A stretch of DNA of 44,028 nt from JAGZHZ01 sp963929865. GTDB lineage: Bacteria; Bacillota; Clostridia; Lachnospirales; Lachnospiraceae. The stretch's first letter is position 1; each line of letters starts with the position of its first letter. Shown piece after piece: positions 15,835-23,294 of this stretch. Position numbers and translations under genes: made by a program. The stretch lies in assembly GCA_963929865.1 (NCBI GenBank), contig CAWVKK010000068.1, positions 1-44,028 of the forward strand. The letters run 5' to 3'. The notes under the pieces are model-generated. The model was not told where the DNA came from. It made no database searches and saw only the letters and a list, made by a program, of their open reading frames with translations.

Positions 15835-17112
15835 TCAGGCGCTTATGCTCCGGATCAGCTCCTTTGCCTGGGCGATGGACTGCTCATCGGGAAGAATCAC
15901 ATACAGATTTTGTCCAGGCATCGAAAAGGTAGGCTGGTAGGAGCTGGTCCCCTCAGGGGTGAAGGAAGAAATCTCCCAGGACTGTCCTCCCAAAATCTGC
16001 ATTTTAATCAGGGCGACAATGTGCTCCTGCGGCATATTTGTCTCAAAACTCTGCGCAGCCGCATGCATGACGGCAGGAAAATTTGTCAAAATGGCGGGGG
16101 AGGTACATTTTTTTAGGACGGCCCGGATGACCTCCATCTGATTTCTTCCCCTTTGATAGTCGCCGACGGCAAAGCTGTAGCGCTCTCTGGCAAAGGCAAG
16201 CGCTTCTAATCCGCTGAGCTGATTATAGCCTTTTTGGTATTCCCTGACATTGGGTACAGAAAACGTATAGTCAGAGTATACCTCAACTCCGCCGAGCGCA
16301 TCGATGATATTGACAAAGCCGCTGAAATTCATTTTTAGATAATAATCGATCTCAATGTCATAGAGGCGTTCCAGCGCGTCCATAGACGATTCCACCCCGT
16401 AGATTCCGGCATGGGTCAATTTATCCTTTTCCCCATGCGTCACATCGAAATCGACATAGTAATCTCTTGGAGTGGAGATCATCAGAATCTGACCGGAAAT
16501 GGTGTTGACAAACATAAGAATGTTGACGTCGCTTCTTGAGCGCGCGTTAATCTCTCCGTACGTGTCAATTCCGCTGATATATACCGTAAAAATTTCAGGA
16601 ATTTCCTCCGGAACAGATTCGAAGCCGGATGAAGCTTCCTCTTCCTTAAAAGAAAAAGAATCCACTTTTCGTATCCCCTGCGCGACCCACTCATATCCCT
16701 TCGCCTCAGCGATACTTTCAGCATAAGCCTCTTCCAGAATGACGGCGCCGACTTTCTGATCTTTTAAGGCGTCCGCCAGAGAAAACACTGTATCAAAATG
16801 TGCCACGTCCGGTTCGGCACCGAAAAGATCTCCAAGCGTCAGGAGAAGCCGGTCCGCAGCCTCAGAATCAGAAGAGGAGCTGATACCGTAGGAATATCCG
16901 GCAGTGTCGGCAAGCGTAAGAGCGCTGTCCTTTTCCAGAACATATACGCTCAGAACCGTCCTGGCAGTTCCCTCGTGCGTCGTGACCTCCTCCAAGGTTT
17001 TCTTCATCACGCAGATATAATAAAAGCCTGTCGCAAGCAAAGCGGCAAGCGCCGTGCCGGCGGTCGCTGCGATAATCCATACAATCCGTTTCCGTTTTCT
17101 TTTTGCTTTCAT
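15835..17112 (-). CDS. LytR-CpsA-Psr (LCP) family wall-polymer ligase
   Basis: This 425-residue protein has a basic cytoplasmic start, one membrane helix (about 11-34), an accessory extracellular domain (about 50-165) and an LCP domain (about 180-350). LCP marks are RSDVNILMFV, ISTPRDYYVDF, KMNFSGFVNIIDALGGVEV and LSGLEALAFARERYSFAVGDYQRGRNQ, which contain the conserved Asp and Arg residues that hold the pyrophosphate. LCP enzymes move lipid-linked polymers onto peptidoglycan outside the cell. It is the last gene of the polysaccharide operon and overlaps the aldolase gene by 4 bases, so it very likely attaches the polymer made by this cluster to the wall. Confidence 0.93.
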   Translation of the reverse strand: MKAKRKRKRIVWIIAATAGTALAALLATGFYYICVMKKTLEEVTTHEGTARTVLSVYVLEKDSALTLADTAGYSYGISSSSDSEAADRLLLTLGDLFGAEPDVAHFDTVFSLADALKDQKVGAVILEEAYAESIAEAKGYEWVAQGIRKVDSFSFKEEEASSGFESVPEEIPEIFTVYISGIDTYGEINARSRSDVNILMFVNTISGQILMISTPRDYYVDFDVTHGEKDKLTHAGIYGVESSMDALERLYDIEIDYYLKMNFSGFVNIIDALGGVEVYSDYTFSVPNVREYQKGYNQLSGLEALAFARERYSFAVGDYQRGRNQMEVIRAVLKKCTSPAILTNFPAVMHAAAQSFETNMPQEHIVALIKMQILGGQSWEISSFTPEGTSSYQPTFSMPGQNLYVILPDEQSIAQAKELIRSISA

Positions 17113-18743
17113 CTGTTTTCCAAACTGACCTCCCTGTGTCCGCTGCCGTTTTCCAGCTTATACACGGAAGGCGTCAGGAAAGAGAGCGCCATCCGAGCGG
17201 AAAAATATCGTAACTGGTTCTGAATCCGCCTCTGTTTTTCTTTGATTTCCCCGGCTTTGACCGGAAGGTCTGCTTCCTTGCTGTAGTAATTTCCGTTATA
17301 GCGGTCGTGGAATCCGTCGAAACCAGCCAGAACAACTGTGCGGGCGCCGCAGCGGTGCAGAAGCTTTAAAAGCATCAGTCCGGCGTTGTCCGATACCATC
17401 TCATCGCTGTTTGTGCAGCTGTCATAGTCGACGCAGAGAAAACCGCTGCCTTCAGCTGAGGGAATATTTGAGGTTACAATCGTCTGGACATGACCAAAAC
17501 GCCGGATATCCCGACCGATGATATCCATCCGTTTATGGCTGCTGATAAAACAGGAGTCAATAGGATATCTGAAATCGGCAAAGTTGACAGAGATGACATA
17601 GGGCCGCTCTCTCTCGATAAAATCTGAAATAAGCTGCGCGCAGGAAAGCAGACTGCCTCCTGGAGCGAGAAGAAGAAGCTTCTTTCCCGATACCAGGGAA
17701 GAAATTTTCTGCACGGCGTCTGTATCGTCGATTTTTTTGCTCTGAAACTGTGCGTAAAGGCGTTCAATCAATTTCTGATCGTATAAAATCTTAGCCTGTT
17801 CCGGTATGGACTGAATAATCTTTTCAATGTCCTTCATCGTCAGCGTCTGCCTGCTGATCAGATAAGCGGCATAACTGGGATGGCATACATTGCTCGCCGC
17901 AATGTGATAGGGAACGGAATAGCCCCACTCATACTGCTTTCGGATAGAACAGATGTATTCGTCGTAGACGTCCATGACCATGCTGACGTCATATTTTGTG
18001 GAGATATTTTTATTGATATACTGCGCGATCAGCTCTGTCGGAAGATTTCCGGCGCCTCTGCCCATCCCGTTTACAGAAGAATCTAAAATCAGATTTCGCT
18101 TTGTCTGAATTTTTCCAAGCACCTGAGCGTTGGAAAAAGCAAGCTGCAGATTATTATGCCCGTGAAAACCAAGATGAATCTCTGGGCTCATATTTTCATC
18201 GATGAGGTAAAAACGGTGAGATACTTCATTGCGGTACATGCTTCCGAGCGTATCTACAATATAAAAAGCATAGGGGCGCAGCGCGTTGATCTTTTCAACG
18301 AGCCGCAGCAGCTCCAGATCACTGTAAAACGCAGTCCCGACAGGCTGCATAAAGACCTGGTATCCCTTGTCCATGATAAGCCTGCCCCACTCCACTGCCT
18401 GATCAATTTCTTTTTTGTGAAACGTAAGGCGGATGCCGTCAATGCTCGTCCCGTCATACGGAGCTAAGTCGCGGGGGTGAAGTTCTTTTTCGCCGATGGC
18501 GATCATCGCCACATACATCGACGTTCTGCGGCGGTCAGGCAGAACAGAGGCGATCTCAGAGATGGTGTGAAACAGAGAACACTCCCGGTCGCAGACCATG
18601 CGGGTCAAAAAGCCGCACTCAATGATGTCGATGTTTGCCTGTTCAAGCTTGTCTAAAATAGAGAGGATTGCTCTGCGCCCGAAGCGCCAGTCGTTGACAT
18701 AGCCTCCGTCGCGGAGCGTACAGTCCAATATCTGAATACTCAC
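17109..18743 (-). CDS. HMGL-type aldolase fused to a Rossmann-like (DUF115/MptE-like) domain
   Basis: This 544-residue protein has two parts. Residues 1-300 form a DRE-TIM barrel like 4-hydroxy-2-oxovalerate aldolase, with CTLRDGGYVNDW (R11-D12), the metal-binding HGHNN (194-198) and GMGRGAGN (226-233). This family makes or breaks bonds between pyruvate enolate and an aldehyde. Residues about 350-520 begin with GKKLLLLAPGGS and include DNAGLMLLKLLHRCGARTVVLAGFDGF, a Rossmann-like pattern that resembles DUF115/Maf proteins. The start is a GTG overlapping the KdsB stop (GTGA). Next to a CMP-sugar synthetase, the barrel may build a 2-keto-3-deoxy acid; that reaction is inferred. The C-terminal assignment is tentative. 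Confidence 0.8.
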   Translation of the reverse strand: MSIQILDCTLRDGGYVNDWRFGRRAILSILDKLEQANIDIIECGFLTRMVCDRECSLFHTISEIASVLPDRRRTSMYVAMIAIGEKELHPRDLAPYDGTSIDGIRLTFHKKEIDQAVEWGRLIMDKGYQVFMQPVGTAFYSDLELLRLVEKINALRPYAFYIVDTLGSMYRNEVSHRFYLIDENMSPEIHLGFHGHNNLQLAFSNAQVLGKIQTKRNLILDSSVNGMGRGAGNLPTELIAQYINKNISTKYDVSMVMDVYDEYICSIRKQYEWGYSVPYHIAASNVCHPSYAAYLISRQTLTMKDIEKIIQSIPEQAKILYDQKLIERLYAQFQSKKIDDTDAVQKISSLVSGKKLLLLAPGGSLLSCAQLISDFIERERPYVISVNFADFRYPIDSCFISSHKRMDIIGRDIRRFGHVQTIVTSNIPSAEGSGFLCVDYDSCTNSDEMVSDNAGLMLLKLLHRCGARTVVLAGFDGFHDRYNGNYYSKEADLPVKAGEIKEKQRRIQNQLRYFSARMALSFLTPSVYKLENGSGHREVSLENR

Positions 18744-19483
18744 AGATTTTTTTCACCTCTTTTCTGCCTTTCCAAAATGACCGACGCTGCGTATTCCAGA
18801 TCTTTCGGGGTATCCACGGACAGCGTACGCGCTTCGACGCGAATCATTTTCAGCTTCTTTCCGTGCTCCAGGAAGCGAAGCTCATTGACGTCCTCAATTT
18901 TTTCAAGCGGTCCTTTTTCGGTCTCAGAAAAAAATTTCAGAGCCTCCATCGAATAGGCAAGCACGCCCAGATGTTTGTAGTAGTCAAATACCAGGCTTGA
19001 CTTGGGATGAGGAATGGGGCTTCTCGAAAAAAACAGAGCGTTTCCATCCTGATCAGCTACCACCTTAATATTTGTCGGGTCGACCGCCTCGCAGGGAGAA
19101 TCGATCCGGGTCATCAGATTGACGGCAAAAAAAGCTTCGCCTTCCCGGGGAATCACCTGGTCGACGATCTTGGGGTCAATCAGCGGCTCATCGCCGTTGA
19201 CGCACACATACACGTCGGCCAAAATCTTCTGCGCCGCTTCATACAGACGCTCTGTGCTGGTCGCATGGCCGCACGACGTCATGATACATGGAATATGATA
19301 GCGCCCGCATACAAGCCGGATCTGCTCATGGTCTGTGGCAACGTAGACTTCATCGATTTTTTCCGATTTTTTTACCTGGTGATAGACCCACCAGATCATA
19401 GGGCGTCCGCATAAATCAGCCAAAGGCTTTCCAGGCATCCGGCTGGAATGGTACCGCGCCGGGATCAATGCTACAACTCGCAT
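18740..19483 (-). CDS. kdsB: KdsB-like CMP-ulosonic acid synthetase
   Basis: This 247-residue protein matches 3-deoxy-manno-octulosonate cytidylyltransferase along its whole length. It shows the N-terminal nucleotide-binding motif ALIPARYHSSRMPGKPL, the metal-site region VCVNGDEPLID, the ALFFSRSPIP loop, the LEKIEDVNELRFLEHG motif, and VDTPKDLE near the end. The enzyme couples CTP to Kdo or a related 2-keto-3-deoxy sugar acid. Kdo is a Gram-negative lipopolysaccharide sugar, so finding this in an apparent Firmicute is notable. AAGGAGGAC precedes the ATG. It overlaps the aldolase gene by 4 bases, which points to consecutive steps. The exact sugar could be Kdo, Kdn or another ulosonate. Confidence 0.88.
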   Translation of the reverse strand: MRVVALIPARYHSSRMPGKPLADLCGRPMIWWVYHQVKKSEKIDEVYVATDHEQIRLVCGRYHIPCIMTSCGHATSTERLYEAAQKILADVYVCVNGDEPLIDPKIVDQVIPREGEAFFAVNLMTRIDSPCEAVDPTNIKVVADQDGNALFFSRSPIPHPKSSLVFDYYKHLGVLAYSMEALKFFSETEKGPLEKIEDVNELRFLEHGKKLKMIRVEARTLSVDTPKDLEYAASVILERQKRGEKNL

Positions 19484-19494
19484 GGATGTCCTCC

Positions 19495-21237
19495 TTATTT
19501 TCCAAAAATTTTTGCGATGGCACGCAAAGGCTTTGTGATTTTCCAGCAGGTAGAAGTTTCATAGGCGTCGACGACTGCCTGCAGCTGCCGTTCCAATTCG
19601 CGCTCGAACAGCTCCTGGGAGAGCATCCCGGAGTCGGTGCGGGCAGCTGTACGGGCGGACGGATGCTTTGCCTGCAGCTCGCGCTTATACAGATTCCAGT
19701 TTTCAAGCAGGCGGTCAGACCACATTTTCAGGACAGCGCCGCTGACAAGCTCATACCCTTGCGGTATCGGAAATTCCGACTTTTTGCAGCAGTTTTCTCC
19801 GTCGTGCATATCGTAGGCAAGGACACTGGGAAGATAGACGGGAATTTCGCCGTGAAGCAGCTGCTTTTTTCCGTTTGCCTGAAGCTGAAAGTGAATGATC
19901 AGAAAATCACGGATCCGCTCTTTTAAAGGGAGAAACGCTTTGTTGAAAATATTATCTTGTTCATACGTTTCGAGCAGCGCCTCGACGACATAGTGATTGG
20001 GCAAAGCGCCGTAGCATCCTGAGGTGATCTGATCCGGATCCTCAAATCCAAAAAAAATCTGGTTCAGACGCAGCTTTTTCAGATTTAAGCTCGGGATGCA
20101 GTCGGGAGTGACGACAATTCCGCCTTGTTCAAAAAGAAGCTTTAGAGAAACGTATTCCTCAGCGTAGCCCAGACGCCCTGCGTCGATTGCCTCCCTGACA
20201 TTGTCCGGAAGCTGATCGAGAGGGCAATACGTTTCATCTGCCGTGATCAGCTTTGCCCTGGGGAAGCACTGCGCGACCGCGTCGAGATATTCCTGCGGAA
20301 TAGCCCTTGCGAAATGGACACAGATGATGTTGTCAGGAATCACCTCTTTTTTCAGAAAATCGAGAAGCGGATGAAGCTGTTTATCTTTGGCGAGATAAGA
20401 GTTTAAGAGAAAATCCTTTTTGTACTCTTTTAGAAATTCGATAAAATCAGCCTGAAACAGAACGCGCGACTGCGTCATATTCCAGTAGAGCTGTCTGGCC
20501 GTACAATAGACGACCTCTTCATGGTAATAAGGATCGCTCGTATCGAGAAAACTGCGGAAGGCTTCTATGATGTCGGTCATATTTCCGGAAAATGTGGTGG
20601 AAAGCGTGTTTGCTCTTCTGTAATAATGGTAAAAAGGCTTTTTGACATATCCGATGCGGTGATAGCGGGTGACAAGGGACGGGATAAGGGCGATATCCTC
20701 AAAAAGCATTTTTTTGTAGGAATTTTCTTCCCAGATAGATCTGCGGAACAGCTTGTTGACACTGTACGTGATGTTGCTGCCGTTTGCGATGTAGTCGGCA
20801 AGATCAAAATTTTCTTTTGGGTAGGATGAGACAACGGAGGTTTTGTTTTCCTCCACATAAATAATTTTGACGTCGCACATCACAATGTCAAGATTTTCCG
20901 CCGAGGCTTTCTCATACATCTCTTCGTACATTTCCGGTTCCACTGTGTCGTCGGAATCCAAAAACGCGATGTATTCCCCCGAGGCGGCTCTCACCCCTGT
21001 ATTCCGCGCCAGCCCAAGCCCTTCATTTTTTTTGTGGATGACGCGGATCAGCTCGGGATATGCTTTCTCATACTGATCGCAGATTTGAGGAGAAGTATCC
21101 TCGCTTCCGTCGTCTACCAGAATGATTTCTTTTTCTTCCAAAGTCTGAGCCAGGGCGGAATCCACAGCGCGCTCAAGATAGTTTTCTACCTGGTATACAG
21201 GAATAATGACTGAAACCTTTATTTTATGATTCATCAT
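19495..21237 (-). CDS. Bifunctional glycosyltransferase: GT2 plus GT32-like domain
   Basis: This 580-residue protein begins with a GT2 domain (about 6-240) bearing SVIIPVYQVENYL, LVDDGSEDTSP and the nucleotide-sugar site FLDSDDTVEP. The second half (about 300-480) resembles a GT32-type sugar transferase: GYAEEYVSLKLLFEQGGIVVTPD is that family's signature, but the usual DxD acids appear reduced to TPD. Its last 80 residues are helical. A single enzyme may add two sugars, or the second domain may have lost activity. The first or second ATG could be the start (21237 or 21234), with AGGAGGG just upstream. It overlaps the preceding transferase gene by 14 bases. Confidence 0.85.
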   Translation of the reverse strand: MMNHKIKVSVIIPVYQVENYLERAVDSALAQTLEEKEIILVDDGSEDTSPQICDQYEKAYPELIRVIHKKNEGLGLARNTGVRAASGEYIAFLDSDDTVEPEMYEEMYEKASAENLDIVMCDVKIIYVEENKTSVVSSYPKENFDLADYIANGSNITYSVNKLFRRSIWEENSYKKMLFEDIALIPSLVTRYHRIGYVKKPFYHYYRRANTLSTTFSGNMTDIIEAFRSFLDTSDPYYHEEVVYCTARQLYWNMTQSRVLFQADFIEFLKEYKKDFLLNSYLAKDKQLHPLLDFLKKEVIPDNIICVHFARAIPQEYLDAVAQCFPRAKLITADETYCPLDQLPDNVREAIDAGRLGYAEEYVSLKLLFEQGGIVVTPDCIPSLNLKKLRLNQIFFGFEDPDQITSGCYGALPNHYVVEALLETYEQDNIFNKAFLPLKERIRDFLIIHFQLQANGKKQLLHGEIPVYLPSVLAYDMHDGENCCKKSEFPIPQGYELVSGAVLKMWSDRLLENWNLYKRELQAKHPSARTAARTDSGMLSQELFERELERQLQAVVDAYETSTCWKITKPLRAIAKIFGK

Positions 21238-22321
21238 GCCCTCCTAGATATTTAAGAATACTCCTCAGTTCGTAGACAGTTTGCGGGACATAATAATTGC
21301 TGCCGGCAAACTCCCTGCGGAAGGTCCGCAGATAACGCTTCAGAATTTCATCCTCTTTCCACAAGATCCGTCCCTCAAACAGCTGATACAGCATAACAGT
21401 GTTCATATCGCTGCCGAACACAATTCTGCCGGTCAAGGCGGCGTTGGAACACACGGTAATCATCGTCAGATTTTTTGGATCCTCATTGAGAAGGAAGAGC
21501 TCCCAGGGGATATTGTCACAATATCTGCGCGTCAGCCCAAGCTGAAAGGGGATATTTTCTGGGTTTCTAGGATGCGGTTTTACGAGAAATCTGCCGGAGC
21601 CTACCGTCTGCTGGCACTCACGGATCAGAGCCAGATCGTTCGTCTTTAATCCTTCCGCCCGGAAGGACTGCTCCAGAAAAATGAAATCGGCATACCGCGG
21701 AGTCCTGCGGTAATCAAAGATATAATTCAGCGCTTCCCTAAGCTGCTGGCTGTCGCGCCTTATTTTAGGCAGAGCGCGGTTGGGCAGATGATCTGCGCGG
21801 ATGGCAAGCTTAGGCTCATAGAGAAGAACCATTTTCACTTTTTCTTTGATTTTGGACGCTTCCGGATGAAGGTTCAAAGGGGACCGGTCTTCCCTGAGAT
21901 AGTCGATCACATACGAGGAAAAGCCGTCTTCATAACAGATAAAATCGCAGGGAAGGCGGTAAAAACAGGAGGCAAGCATTCTGGTAAAGATATCGAAATT
22001 TGCAAAATAAACCTCACAGTAGGAAGAAAGCTCCTCGCTTAACATCCACTGGAACAGTCTGGGTATGTTTGAAAAGCCTTCTGAGAGTTCACCGTCTTTT
22101 GCAGCTGCGTATTTTCTGTTTAGTTCCCTGATATTTCCGAATATTACGCGGTTAAATAATCTTGTCTCATTCAGCCGCGGAAGATAATCCTTTAGGCTGG
22201 CTGTAATGTCTGTGATCAGAAGATCGGTTTCACAGTCCTGGAAAATAGTCTGCCTCATATGCACGGCTGTCAGAAGCTGATACACAGAATTAGCGATGAT
22301 AAGCCTCCTCCTGCTTGTCAT
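21224..22321 (-). CDS. Sialyltransferase-like glycosyltransferase (GT52/polysialyltransferase type), copy 1
   Basis: This 365-residue protein starts like bacterial polysialyltransferase-type enzymes (RLIIANSVYQLLTAVHM). It has the two short motifs shared by the bacterial sialyltransferase families GT38, GT52 and GT80: an E-D-G triad (131-133, CYEDGFSSY) and an H-P pair (250-251, LVKPHPRNP). A serine-containing segment (TVCSNAALTGRIVFGSD) follows. These enzymes use CMP-activated sugars, which fits the KdsB-like gene in the same operon. GGAGGG precedes the start. It overlaps the next upstream gene by 32 bases. The family call rests on motifs and layout, not on a search; donor and acceptor are unknown. 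Confidence 0.7.
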   Translation of the reverse strand: MTSRRRLIIANSVYQLLTAVHMRQTIFQDCETDLLITDITASLKDYLPRLNETRLFNRVIFGNIRELNRKYAAAKDGELSEGFSNIPRLFQWMLSEELSSYCEVYFANFDIFTRMLASCFYRLPCDFICYEDGFSSYVIDYLREDRSPLNLHPEASKIKEKVKMVLLYEPKLAIRADHLPNRALPKIRRDSQQLREALNYIFDYRRTPRYADFIFLEQSFRAEGLKTNDLALIRECQQTVGSGRFLVKPHPRNPENIPFQLGLTRRYCDNIPWELFLLNEDPKNLTMITVCSNAALTGRIVFGSDMNTVMLYQLFEGRILWKEDEILKRYLRTFRREFAGSNYYVPQTVYELRSILKYLGGHDES

Positions 22322-23294
22322 AAGCTTCCCTCCTTATTTTTCTGATGATAAAATGTTCCTTGAGATTTTCGCACCCGGTAGAGTCAAAAGTATAGATCAC
22401 GGAAGGCTTTTTGCGGAATACGTAAGGGAGCAGTTCCGAGGGAAAAACCTCCTCGATCAGATCTGCCCCCGGGAAAAATTCCCGGTAGTCGAGCGTATCG
22501 TCCGGATGCCTTTTGACGGCGAGACGAACGCCGGACGGCAGCCGGTCTCTGAGCGCGCGGTACAGCTGTTTTTGCTCATGGAAGCTCATCACGCCAAGAT
22601 TTGCGAAATGCTGCGTTAAAAGAATGGCGTCGGCGTCTGTGGCGATGGGACGCCTGACAAAAAAGCGCACGAGCTTTTTTCGCTTTAAATAAGAAAGAAC
22701 GCTCAGAGACCTCTCCACAGAAAAATCGGTATATTTTGGAGAAGAGACGTCTGTGCTCTGCGCTTCCTTCAGACAGATGATTCCGCAGACGTACGGTCCG
22801 CTCCCGTTGTAGAGACCATATTTGCAGGCAATACGGGCGTGGACAGGAAAGGTTCCCAGCAGAATCTGATGAAGCCGCCATGGGCGGCTGAGAAGTCCGG
22901 CGGCGTCCTCAAAGAAAAAAAACGGAACCTGACGGCGGATCAGATACAGAGAAAAATAAAAATGAGCGCCCGCCACATAAACTCTGGAAAAACGCGTGAT
23001 CGGATAAGGAATCAGCTGCCGGTAATACCGCTCTGTATCTCTGGCGATCTCTTCTTCGTCTGTGTGGGGAATCTGAAGATAGGGGAAGAGATAAACCTCA
23101 TCAAAAAACTTTTCCGTCTTCAGCCTGCGGTACTGCGGATACTTTGAGACGATAAAATCCGGAAGAATCAAAACAGCGCGATCCTTTCTATGAAATTTCA
23201 TGCGGTGCAGCATGACTTCCAAAAGCTGGTAAGAGCTGACGGCATGGTATAAAACAAGGTGTGGAGCCGAAACATTACCCAATATGAATCTCAT
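22290..23294 (-). CDS. Sialyltransferase-like glycosyltransferase, copy 2 (divergent)
   Basis: This 334-residue protein has the same overall plan as its neighbour but little direct identity to it. FFFEDAAGLLS (129-135) stands where the E-D-G motif is expected, with two extra residues between D and G. The H-P motif is VKRHPDDTLD (H263-P264). Near the end, VFPSELLPYVF followed by IYTFDSTGCENL resembles the serine motif that binds the CMP phosphate in GT52-like enzymes. I therefore read it as a second transferase for a CMP-linked sugar, perhaps making a different linkage. It overlaps genes on both sides (20 and 32 bases). Confidence in the exact family is moderate. Confidence 0.6.
   Translation of the reverse strand: MRFILGNVSAPHLVLYHAVSSYQLLEVMLHRMKFHRKDRAVLILPDFIVSKYPQYRRLKTEKFFDEVYLFPYLQIPHTDEEEIARDTERYYRQLIPYPITRFSRVYVAGAHFYFSLYLIRRQVPFFFFEDAAGLLSRPWRLHQILLGTFPVHARIACKYGLYNGSGPYVCGIICLKEAQSTDVSSPKYTDFSVERSLSVLSYLKRKKLVRFFVRRPIATDADAILLTQHFANLGVMSFHEQKQLYRALRDRLPSGVRLAVKRHPDDTLDYREFFPGADLIEEVFPSELLPYVFRKKPSVIYTFDSTGCENLKEHFIIRKIRREAYDKQEEAYHR

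Noticed and set aside
18740..19483. The KdsB-like gene as a sign of a Gram-negative host
   Set aside because: All neighbours (LCP ligase, KtrAB, YesMN, AgrAC-like pair) and the ribosome binding sites are Firmicute-like, and no lipopolysaccharide genes are present.
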